Position numbers and translations under genes: made by a program
The notes under the pieces: generated by a model
Database searches by the model: none
What the model saw: the letters and a program-made list of their open reading frames with translations, nothing else
Told to the model about the DNA's origin: nothing
Shown here: positions 27,497 to 33,789 of the stretch, in pieces
Position numbering within the stretch: position 1 is the stretch's first letter
How the letters are laid out: every line of letters begins with the position of its first letter
Assembly: GCA_963787135.1 (NCBI GenBank)
Contig: CAWBBW010000019.1
Location: 41,508-105,507 of the forward strand
DNA: 64,000 nt
Direction of reading: 5' to 3'
Source of the DNA: Roseiarcus sp963787135
GTDB taxonomy: Bacteria; Pseudomonadota; Alphaproteobacteria; Rhizobiales; Beijerinckiaceae

Positions 27497-28246
27497 ATGA
27501 AGATTCTCGTGCCCGTGAAGCGGGTCGTCGATTACAACATCAAGATCCGGCTTAAGTCGGACGGGTCGGGCGTCGAGCTCGCCAACGTCAAGATGTCGAT
27601 GAATCCGTTCGACGAGATCGCGGTCGAGGAAGCGCTTCGGCAGAAGGAGGCGGGCAAGGCGACCGAGGTTGTGATCGTCTCGATCGGGCCGGCGCAGGCG
27701 AGCGAAACCATCCGCACTGCGCTCGCCATGGGGGCCGACCGTGGCATCCTGATCAAGGTCGACGCCCTCGTCGAACCGCTCGCAGTCGCCAAGCTCCTCA
27801 AGGGCGTCGCCGCCGCCGAAGAGCCGGGTCTCATCATCATGGGCAAGCAGGCGATCGACGACGACTCGAACCAGACCGGCCAGATGCTCGCGGCGCTGAC
27901 CGGCTGGGGCCAGGGAACCTTCGCCTCCAAGGTCGTGATCGGCGACGGCGCAGTCGAGGTCACGCGCGAAGTCGACGGGGGCATGCAGACGGTCTCGCTC
28001 AAGCTGCCGGCGATCGTAACCACCGACCTCAGGCTCAACGAGCCGCGCTACGCCTCTCTGCCGAACATCATGAAGGCGAAGAAGAAGCCGATCGACGAGA
28101 AGACGCCGGCCGACTACGGCGTCGACGTCGCCCCAAGGCTCAAGGTGATCAAGACTTCAGAGCCCGGCGGCCGCAAGGCGGGGGTCAAGGTGAAGACGGT
28201 GGCGGAACTGGTCGCCAAACTGCACGACGAGGCGGGAGTAATCTGA
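27497..28246 (+). CDS. etfB: Electron transfer flavoprotein, beta subunit
   Basis: A 249-residue protein beginning MKILVPVKRVVDYNIKI, the standard EtfB start, with NPFDEIAVEEALR, the AMP-binding region IMGKQAIDDDSNQTGQMLAALTGW, and LPAIVTTDLRLNEPRYASLPNIMKAKKKP, which includes the recognition loop for dehydrogenases. With EtfA it carries electrons from acyl-CoA dehydrogenases to ETF-ubiquinone oxidoreductase. The start has AGGGAG upstream. etfA begins 2 bp after the stop. Confidence 0.97.
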   Translation: MKILVPVKRVVDYNIKIRLKSDGSGVELANVKMSMNPFDEIAVEEALRQKEAGKATEVVIVSIGPAQASETIRTALAMGADRGILIKVDALVEPLAVAKLLKGVAAAEEPGLIIMGKQAIDDDSNQTGQMLAALTGWGQGTFASKVVIGDGAVEVTREVDGGMQTVSLKLPAIVTTDLRLNEPRYASLPNIMKAKKKPIDEKTPADYGVDVAPRLKVIKTSEPGGRKAGVKVKTVAELVAKLHDEAGVI

Positions 28247-28248
28247 CC

Positions 28249-29193
28249 ATGGCGACCCTTCTTCTGGCGGAAGTCGTGGGCGGCGTCTTGAGCGACATGA
28301 CCGCGCGCGCGCTCACCGCCGCAATCGAACTCGGGCAGCCGGTCGACGTGCTCGTCGCGGGCGAGAATGTGGGCGCCGCCGCGGCCAGCGCCGCGCAGCT
28401 TTCGGGCGTCGCCAAGGTGCGCGTCGCGGACACGGCCGTCTATGCTCACGCTCTCGCCGAACCGCTCGCCGCGCTCATCGTCTCGCTTGCTCCCGGCTAC
28501 GACGCGATCGTCGCGCCGTCGACCGCAAGCGCCAAGAATGTCATGCCGCGCGTCGCCGCCCTCCTCGACGTGATGCAGATTTCCGACACCACCAAGGTTT
28601 TGGGTCCGAAGACTTTCGAGCGGCCGATCTACGCCGGCAACGCGATCCAGACGGTCGAGGCCACCGATCCGAAGATCGTCGTGACGGTCCGCACCGCCTC
28701 CTTCGGCGCGACGGGCCAGGGCGGTTCCGCGCCGATCGAGCCGGTCGCCGCCGCCGCGGATCCCGGCCTTTCGTCCTTCGTCGGCGAGGCGCTGGCGAAG
28801 TCCGACCGGCCGGAGCTCACGTCGGCCAAGATCATCATCTCGGGCGGCCGGGCGATGCAGAAGGCCGAGAATTTCAAGACCTATATCGAGCCGGTCGCCG
28901 ACAAGCTCGGCGCCGCCATGGGCGCCTCGCGCGCCGCGGTCGACGCGGGCTACGCGCCCAACGACTGGCAGGTCGGCCAGACGGGCAAGGTCGTGGCGCC
29001 GGAGCTCTATATCGCGGTCGGCATTTCGGGGGCGATCCAGCATCTGGCGGGCATGAAGGATTCGAAGGTCATCGTCGCCATCAACAAGGACGAGGAGGCG
29101 CCGATCTTCCAGGTCGCCGACTACGGCCTCGTCGCGGACCTCTATACGGCGCTCCCCGAACTCGCCGCCGAACTCGCCAAGATCGGGCGGTAA
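28249..29193 (+). CDS. etfA: Electron transfer flavoprotein, alpha subunit
   Basis: A 314-residue FAD-binding subunit. The N-terminal domain starts MATLLLAEVVGG, and the C-terminal FAD domain has the motifs IISGGRAMQ, GQTGKVVAPELYIAVGISGA and IVAINKDEEAPIF. It pairs with EtfB directly upstream in one operon, and a 3-hydroxyacyl-CoA dehydrogenase gene follows 101 bp later, a common arrangement in alphaproteobacteria. Confidence 0.97.
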   Translation: MATLLLAEVVGGVLSDMTARALTAAIELGQPVDVLVAGENVGAAAASAAQLSGVAKVRVADTAVYAHALAEPLAALIVSLAPGYDAIVAPSTASAKNVMPRVAALLDVMQISDTTKVLGPKTFERPIYAGNAIQTVEATDPKIVVTVRTASFGATGQGGSAPIEPVAAAADPGLSSFVGEALAKSDRPELTSAKIIISGGRAMQKAENFKTYIEPVADKLGAAMGASRAAVDAGYAPNDWQVGQTGKVVAPELYIAVGISGAIQHLAGMKDSKVIVAINKDEEAPIFQVADYGLVADLYTALPELAAELAKIGR

Positions 29194-29294
29194 GGCCCGC
29201 AGGCTGCGAGGAAAAGCCGAGGCGTCGTGCTGGACGCACGCCGCCGCTCGTCTATGATCCCGGCCCGATGGGGCGGCTTGGTGGATTGACTGTT

Positions 29295-30176
29295 ATGGCA
29301 CTCAGTATCGACACGGTCGGCGTCATCGGCGCGGGACAGATGGGCGCCGGCATCGCGCAGGTCGCGGCCCAGGCGGGTATGAGCGTCCTTCTCAATGATC
29401 TCTCCGAGGACCGGGTCCATGCGGCCCTGGCGACAATCAACGGCCACCTGTCGCGTCAGGTGCAGCGGGGTCAGCTGGACGAGCCGGGGCGCAATGCGAT
29501 CCTCGAGCGCATCCAATTCGCGCCGACGTTTGACAAGCTCGCCGACTGCGATCTCGTGGTCGAGGCGGCCTCCGAGAACGAGGAGGTCAAGCGCAAGATT
29601 TTCACTTCGCTCCGCGCCTTCATGAAGCCTGACGCGATCCTCGCCTCGAACACTTCATCGATCTCGATCACCCGCCTTGCGTCGGTCACCGTCAATCCCG
29701 AGCGTTTCATCGGCATCCATTTCATGAATCCGGTTCCGCGCATGCAGCTGGTCGAGCTCATTCGCGGCATCGCGACCAAGGACGACACGTTCGAAGCGGC
29801 CAAAAACTTCGTCATTCGGCTCGGCAAGACGGCGACGATGTCGGAGGATTTCCCCGCCTTCATCGTCAACCGCATCCTCCTGCCGATGATCAACGAAGCG
29901 GTCTATACGCTCTACGAGGGCGTTGGCTCGGTCGAGGCGATCGACACCGCCATGCGCCTCGGCGCCAATCACCCGATGGGCCCGCTGCAGCTCGCCGACT
30001 TCATCGGCCTCGACACCTGCCTCGCCGTCATGCAGGTGCTGCACGAGGGCCTCGCGGACTCAAAATATCGCCCCTGCCCGCTGCTGGTGAAATACGTCGA
30101 AGCCGGCTGGCTCGGCCGCAAGACACAACGCGGCTTCTACGATTATCGAGGCGAGCACCCCGTGCCGACGCGGTAG
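29295..30176 (+). CDS. hbd: 3-hydroxybutyryl-CoA dehydrogenase
   Basis: A 293-residue NAD(P)-dependent enzyme that interconverts 3-hydroxybutyryl-CoA and acetoacetyl-CoA. The Rossmann motif GVIGAGQMGAGIAQ is at about residues 8-21. LASNTSSISIT and IHFMNPVPRMQLVELI (catalytic His) follow, as does the C-terminal domain with MGPLQLADFIGLDT. The ATG at 29295 is preceded by GGTGGA; an ATG nine codons upstream is possible. It belongs with etfBA functionally (beta-oxidation or butanoate metabolism). Its stop is immediately followed by a palindromic repeat that fills the gap to trmD. Confidence 0.93.
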   Translation: MALSIDTVGVIGAGQMGAGIAQVAAQAGMSVLLNDLSEDRVHAALATINGHLSRQVQRGQLDEPGRNAILERIQFAPTFDKLADCDLVVEAASENEEVKRKIFTSLRAFMKPDAILASNTSSISITRLASVTVNPERFIGIHFMNPVPRMQLVELIRGIATKDDTFEAAKNFVIRLGKTATMSEDFPAFIVNRILLPMINEAVYTLYEGVGSVEAIDTAMRLGANHPMGPLQLADFIGLDTCLAVMQVLHEGLADSKYRPCPLLVKYVEAGWLGRKTQRGFYDYRGEHPVPTR

Positions 30177-30177
30177 T

Positions 30178-30229
30178 CCCTTCTCCCGCTCGCGGGAGAA
30201 GGTGGCGGACGCAGTCCGCCGGATGAGGG
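30178..30229 (+). repeat. Two-hairpin palindromic element, copy A
   Basis: The first hairpin has 11-bp arms CCTTCTCCCGC/GCGGGAGAAGG and a 2-base loop. The second has GGCGGAC/GTCCGCC around GCA. The element ends GGATGAGGG. It fills almost the whole gap between hbd and the convergent trmD. Copies B (30301-30349, inverted) and C (33732-33780) share the plan, with compensating changes in the second stem. This type of repeat is widespread in Rhizobiales genomes. Confidence 0.9.
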
Positions 30230-30236
30230 CAATTCG

Positions 30237-31022
30237 TCAAGGCGACCCTTCATCCACATCAGTACCATCCCCCCGGCGTGACGCTGATCTGTTGCGCCGA
30301 CCCTCATCCGGCGCTCCGCGCCACCTTCTCCCGCGAGCGGGAGAAGGGAACCGGAGATCCGGCCGTCGCTCGCGCGTAATCCGCTCCGCCTCGGCGCGGC
30401 GCCACTCCGCGATCCTCGCGTGGTCGCCCGAGAGCAGCACGTCGGGGATTGCCCGCCCCTCCCACTCGCGCGGCCGGGTATAGTGCGGGTATTCGAGCAG
30501 GCCGGATTCGAAGCTCTCCTCCTCGCCCGAGGCCTCCTTGCCCATCACGCCGGGGATGAGCCTGACGCAGGCGTCGAGGATCGCCAGCGCCGCGATCTCG
30601 CCGCCCGAGAGCACGTAGTCGCCGATCGAGACCTCGATCAGCCCGCGCGCCTCGATGATCCGCTCGTCCACCCCCTCGAAGCGCGGGCAGAGGATGACGA
30701 GGCCCGGCCCCGCCGCCCATTCGCGCGCCTGCGCCTGGGTGAACGGCCTGCCGCGCGGGCTCATCACGAGGCGGGGCCGCGGATCGTCGGGCAGCGCCGC
30801 TGCGTCGAGGCTTGCGGCGAGGACGTCGGCGCGCATCACCATGCCCGGGCCTCCGCCCGCGGGCGTGTCGTCGACCGCCCGATGGCGCGCGATCCCGTGC
30901 TCGCGGATGTCGCGCGCCTTGAGCGACCAAAGGCCCTTCGCCAGCCCATCGCCCGCGAGCGATAGGCCGAGCGGCCCAGGGAACATGGCGGGGAAGAGCG
31001 TGAGGAGCGTTGCGGCGAACAT
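30237..31022 (-). CDS. trmD: tRNA (guanine(37)-N1)-methyltransferase
   Basis: A 261-residue SPOUT methyltransferase that methylates G37 next to the anticodon. Motifs include LTLFPAMFPGPL, DDTPAGGGPGMVMR, LCPRFEGVDERIIE and the knot region SIGDYVLSGGEIAAL, then LEYPHYTRPREWEG and VLLSGDHARIAEWRR. Family members usually end soon after ITRERRPDL, at about residue 223. Here the frame continues for 38 more residues: about 225-241 are encoded by palindromic element copy B, and the rest by the DNA beyond it. In most proteobacteria trmD follows rimM directly; here 1.74 kb intervenes. Confidence 0.95.
   Translation of the reverse strand: MFAATLLTLFPAMFPGPLGLSLAGDGLAKGLWSLKARDIREHGIARHRAVDDTPAGGGPGMVMRADVLAASLDAAALPDDPRPRLVMSPRGRPFTQAQAREWAAGPGLVILCPRFEGVDERIIEARGLIEVSIGDYVLSGGEIAALAILDACVRLIPGVMGKEASGEEESFESGLLEYPHYTRPREWEGRAIPDVLLSGDHARIAEWRRAEAERITRERRPDLRFPSPARGRRWRGAPDEGRRNRSASRRGDGTDVDEGSP
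30301..30349 (-). repeat. Two-hairpin palindromic element, copy B (inside trmD)
   Basis: Same plan as copy A but inverted: arms CCTTCTCCCGC/GCGGGAGAAGG and a second stem GGCGC/GCGCC around GGA on the minus strand. It lies within the trmD reading frame and encodes about residues 225-241 of TrmD. With copy A, 71 bp away, it could also form one long hairpin at the junction of two convergent genes. Confidence 0.9.
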
Positions 31023-31064
31023 GGAAGCCTTTGCCGGCGCGGCGGCTAGGCCGCGCGCTTCCCT

Positions 31065-31352
31065 TCATAGCCGATCGGGCCAGCGGCGCGCGCCGTGGAA
31101 AACCCGCAATACCTCGATCGTTCCCTCATGAAGCCGATAGGGGACGACAAAGGGCGTGCGGGCGATGACGAGCTCCCGTGTTCCTGAGAGTCGACCGGGC
31201 CGCCCAACTTTCGGATTGGCGGGGATCAGCGTCTCGACCGCCTCGACGATGCGAAGAGCAGTCCTGCGCGCCGCCGCCGGGTCGTCACGCTCGATAAATT
31301 CGCGCAAAGCGGCAAGATCCTCGAGCGCCTCAAGCGACCAGAACAGTCTCAC
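31065..31352 (-). CDS. RelE/ParE family toxin
   Basis: A 95-residue toxin of the ParE type: an N-terminal helix LEALEDLAALREFIERDDPAAARRT, VETLIPANPKVGRPGR, the strand TRELVIARTPFVVPYRL, and the C-terminal IEVLRVFHGARRWP that marks the RelE/ParE fold. ParE toxins usually block DNA gyrase. The GTG start overlaps the antitoxin stop (GTGA), so toxin output is coupled to antitoxin translation. It lies between trmD and the petA remnant, inside what is normally one translation operon. Confidence 0.92.
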   Translation of the reverse strand: MRLFWSLEALEDLAALREFIERDDPAAARRTALRIVEAVETLIPANPKVGRPGRLSGTRELVIARTPFVVPYRLHEGTIEVLRVFHGARRWPDRL

Positions 31353-31621
31353 GCTTTTCGAGCGCTCGGCCGTTCAAGCTCGCCCGCGGCCCCCCACGAC
31401 TCGACCCAATTCCGCACGGATTCGTGGGCGACCCGTTCGCCGCGATCAAGCGAGTCCATCGCCGCCCGGGTCGCGGCAATCTGCCACTCATTGACGGCCA
31501 GATACTCGGAGATCGCCTCGGCGGCCAGAAACGACCGGCTACGCCCGGTGCTAAGGGCGAGCGCCTCCAACCGGGCCTTGGCGGCTTCATCGACTCGAAT
31601 GGTGAAGGTGGACGAGGTCAT
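31349..31621 (-). CDS. Ribbon-helix-helix antitoxin
   Basis: A 90-residue protein with an N-terminal ribbon-helix-helix domain (TSSTFTIRVDEAAKARLEAL, then STGRSRSFLAAEAISEYL) and a C-terminal toxin-binding tail (VAHESVRNWVESWG). Such CopG/ParD-like proteins neutralise ParE toxins and repress their own promoter. AGGA precedes the ATG. The toxin gene overlaps its stop by 4 bp. Confidence 0.92.
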   Translation of the reverse strand: MTSSTFTIRVDEAAKARLEALALSTGRSRSFLAAEAISEYLAVNEWQIAATRAAMDSLDRGERVAHESVRNWVESWGAAGELERPSARKA

Positions 31622-31653
31622 CTCTGATCCTGGCGTGCGCGCTTGTACACATC

Positions 31654-31682
31654 AGCATACACGGGTGGGCGACGCCCGGCAA
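31654..31682 (-). promoter_or_regulatory. Probable sigma-70 promoter of the toxin-antitoxin pair
   Basis: On the minus strand TTGCCG (31682-31677) and TATGCT (31659-31654) are 17 bases apart, 33 bases before the antitoxin ATG. The bases around and just after the -10 contain repeated GTGTA words (GTGTATGCT and GTGTACA), which may be the RHH operator. The -35 abuts the petA remnant. Confidence 0.5.
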
Positions 31683-31687
31683 CCCAA

Positions 31688-31812
31688 ACCTGCCGGACCG
31701 AATTGAAATCATAGGTCTGCCCCGGCGGATTCTGCGGGAAAATGATAGGCGGCACGGGGCAGGTTGTAAGGCGCAGGCAGGCCCCGGAAGGCCGAGGTCG
31801 CATTTCGATTTC
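31688..31812 (-). pseudogene. Decayed 3'-end copy of the Rieske gene petA
   Basis: On the minus strand this stretch reads, in two frames, as the end of the neighbouring Rieske protein: GLPAPYNLP, then PPIIFPQNPPGQTYDFNS. The intact gene has GVPAPYNLP, PPYHF and NPPGQTYDFNS. The nucleotide match is clear (for example GAATTGAA, TAGGTCTG, AAAATGATAG and CGGCACGGG in register). A one-base loss shifts the frame, about 25 bp coding for the DDKTLRVGE part is missing, and there is no stop at the original position. It is a relic of a partial duplication or recombination, 233 bp from the intact gene. Confidence 0.8.
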
Positions 31813-32044
31813 GTGGCGTCCGGAGCGGATTTCGCTCCGGCGCGAACCTCGCTGTTCCGCACCTGTTATCGCCCTGATAACCGCGAATTATCACCCTGTT
31901 AACGCCCTGTTCCAGGAACTGGGCATTTTTCGGTCAAGAGCTTGGAAGTCAAAGGTTTTTCGCAACGAGGCGTGGTTGTAAACCGCCGATTCCGCCTGTT
32001 TTCACCCTGCTAGCAGGACCCTCGGCCGCCCGGTCGCGGCGCCG
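31813..32044. other. Intergenic region with repeated CCTGTTA words
   Basis: A 232-bp stretch between the petA remnant and petA. It contains several related words: CACCTGTTATCGCCCTGATAA, split here as CACCTGTTA then CCCTGATAA, later ACCCTGTTAA and CCCTGTTCCAGG. It is lower in GC than its surroundings. No gene is visible. It looks like foreign or repeat DNA brought in with the insertion. Confidence 0.45.
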
Positions 32045-32704
32045 TCACACCTGCAGGATCGAATTGAAGTCGTAGGTCTGGCCAGGCGGGTTTTCGCCGA
32101 CCCGCAGCGTCTTGTCGTCGGCAAAATGATAGGGCGGCACGGGAAGGTTGTAGGGCGCGGGCACGCCCTGGAAGACCCGGCCGGCGAGGTCGTATTTCGA
32201 GCCATGGCAGGGGCAGAAGAATCCGCCGAGCCAGTCGGGCGCCGGATTGCTCGGGTCGGGCTGCGGGTCGAACAACGGAACGCAGCCGAGATGGGTGCAG
32301 ATGCCGACCAGAACCAGGAACTCCGGCTTGATCGAGCGGCTCCAGTTCCTCGCGTATTCGGGCTGCTGCCAATTGTCAGAATTGGGGTCGCGCAGCTGCG
32401 AGATCAGCTTCGGATCGCGCAGCGTGTCGAGCGCCGCCTTCGGCCGGCGGACGACGAACACCGGCCGGGCCGCCCACAGCGTCACCAGCCGCTGGCCCTC
32501 CTGGATCTGGGACACGTCGATGTCGACCGGCCCGGCCGCCGCGATCGTCGCTGCGTCCGGATTCATCTGGTCGATGAGGGGCCAGATGGTGGCGGCGGCC
32601 CCGACCGCCGCGACAGATCCGGTCACGAGATAGAGCATGTCGCGGCGCGAGGGCGGCTCGACCGGCGTCGTGTCGACGGATGTCTCGGACGGAATGTGCG
32701 TCAA
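32045..32704 (-). CDS. petA: Ubiquinol-cytochrome c reductase iron-sulfur (Rieske) subunit
   Basis: A 219-residue membrane-anchored Rieske protein of the bc1 complex. A Tat-like SRRDMLYLVTGSVAAVGAA leads into the membrane anchor (about 25-46). The 2Fe-2S ligands lie in CTHLGC (136-141) and CPCHGS (164-169), followed by the Pro loop GVPAPYNLPVPPY. The TTG at 32704 is chosen because GGAGGG lies 6 bases upstream; a GTG eight codons earlier has no site. petB and petC, which normally follow, are absent. Instead a decayed copy of its own 3' end and a toxin-antitoxin pair follow. rimM lies 60 bp upstream on the same strand. Confidence 0.93.
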   Translation of the reverse strand: MTHIPSETSVDTTPVEPPSRRDMLYLVTGSVAAVGAAATIWPLIDQMNPDAATIAAAGPVDIDVSQIQEGQRLVTLWAARPVFVVRRPKAALDTLRDPKLISQLRDPNSDNWQQPEYARNWSRSIKPEFLVLVGICTHLGCVPLFDPQPDPSNPAPDWLGGFFCPCHGSKYDLAGRVFQGVPAPYNLPVPPYHFADDKTLRVGENPPGQTYDFNSILQV

Positions 32705-32764
32705 TGAATGCCCTCCAGCCTGCGCCACATGGAAAATGCGCCTTGAGCGCAGCGTCGAGCGAAT

Positions 32765-33295
32765 TTACGGCCCTTCCGGTTCGCCCGCAATCTCCTTCGG
32801 CGGCTCGATCACGATCCGCCCGCTTTCGAAATCGATCGTCGGCGCGACGGCCCTGGTGAACGGCATCAGCAGCGTTTCTCCGCCGCCTTCGCGCGCAATT
32901 TCCAGAATGTCGCCCGCCCCGTAATTGCTCACCCTGGCGACCCGGCCGAGCTGCTCGCCGGTCGCGGTCACCGCATCGAGGCCGACGAGGTCGGCGTGAT
33001 AATATTCGTCCTCGCTCGGCGGCGGCAGGCGGTCGCGGCGCGCGAATATGTCGACCCCGGTCAGCGCGGCGGCCGCTTCGCGGCTCTCGACGCCCGTGAC
33101 CTTGACGACGAGCAAATCGTCCTTCAGCCCGCGCAGGCGCTCGAAAGCGAAGACGCGCGCGCGTCTTGCATCGACAAGGGGCCCGTAGGCGCCGATCGCC
33201 TTCGGATCGCCGGTGAAGGATTTGACGCGGATCTCGCCGCGCACCCCCCGCGGCGCGCCGAACACGCCGACGAGCACCAGGCTGTCGGGGCGCAT
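32765..33295 (-). CDS. rimM: Ribosome maturation factor RimM
   Basis: A 176-residue 16S rRNA maturation factor that binds S19 in the 30S head. The N-terminal domain has LVLVGVFGAPRGVRGEIRVKSFT, and the C-terminal PRC-barrel has DEYYHADLVGLDA and ILEIAREGGGETLLMPFTRAVAP. It follows rpsP by 15 bp in the operon ffh-rpsP-rimM. trmD, its usual next gene, is displaced. Confidence 0.95.
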   Translation of the reverse strand: MRPDSLVLVGVFGAPRGVRGEIRVKSFTGDPKAIGAYGPLVDARRARVFAFERLRGLKDDLLVVKVTGVESREAAAALTGVDIFARRDRLPPPSEDEYYHADLVGLDAVTATGEQLGRVARVSNYGAGDILEIAREGGGETLLMPFTRAVAPTIDFESGRIVIEPPKEIAGEPEGP

Positions 33296-33310
33296 GGGCG
33301 TTGGCCGCCG

Positions 33311-33676
33311 TCAGGCGGCCGCGGGCGCTTCGGCGGCCTTGGCGGCAGCGGCTTCGGCTGCGGCCGCGCGCTCCTGCGCCTTCTTCTTCGGCTTGGCCTT
33401 CTCGGGATTGTTATGCGCTTCGCGCTTCATCAGGCCGAGGCCGTCGAGCAGTCGCAGCACGCGGTCGGTTGGCTGGGCGCCCTTAGCGAGCCAGGCCTTG
33501 GCCTTTTCCTGGTCGAGGACGAGCCGGCTCGCGTCGTCCTTGGCCTTGAGCGGATCGAAGCTGCCGATCTTCTCGACGAAGCGGCCGTCGCGCGGCATGC
33601 GCGCGTCCGCGACGACGATGCGATAGAATGGGCGCTTTTTCGCGCCCCCGCGCGACAGGCGGATTTTGAGAGACAT
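33311..33676 (-). CDS. rpsP: 30S ribosomal protein S16
   Basis: A 121-residue S16. It begins MSLKIRLSRGGAKKRPFYRI and contains VVADARMPRDGRFVEKIGSFDP, diagnostic for the family. The core is about 80 residues; the Lys/Ala-rich C-terminal tail is typical of alphaproteobacteria. Palindromic element copy C lies between ffh and this gene. Confidence 0.97.
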   Translation of the reverse strand: MSLKIRLSRGGAKKRPFYRIVVADARMPRDGRFVEKIGSFDPLKAKDDASRLVLDQEKAKAWLAKGAQPTDRVLRLLDGLGLMKREAHNNPEKAKPKKKAQERAAAAEAAAAKAAEAPAAA

Positions 33677-33731
33677 GAGATTTTCCTTTCAGTGTCGGTG
33701 TTGGTTCGGGGTCAAACTTACGCGGGTAGGT

Positions 33732-33780
33732 CCCTTCTCCCGCTTTGCGGGAGAAGGTGGCGCGAAGCGCCGGATGAGGG
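33732..33780 (+). repeat. Two-hairpin palindromic element, copy C
   Basis: Arms CCTTCTCCCGC/GCGGGAGAAGG around TTT, then a second stem GGCGC/GCGCC around GAA, ending GGATGAGGG. It lies in the 113-bp gap between ffh and rpsP, inside an operon, so the transcript carries two strong hairpins there. They may reduce read-through or protect one side of the mRNA. Confidence 0.9.
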
Positions 33781-33789
33781 TTTCCGGGT

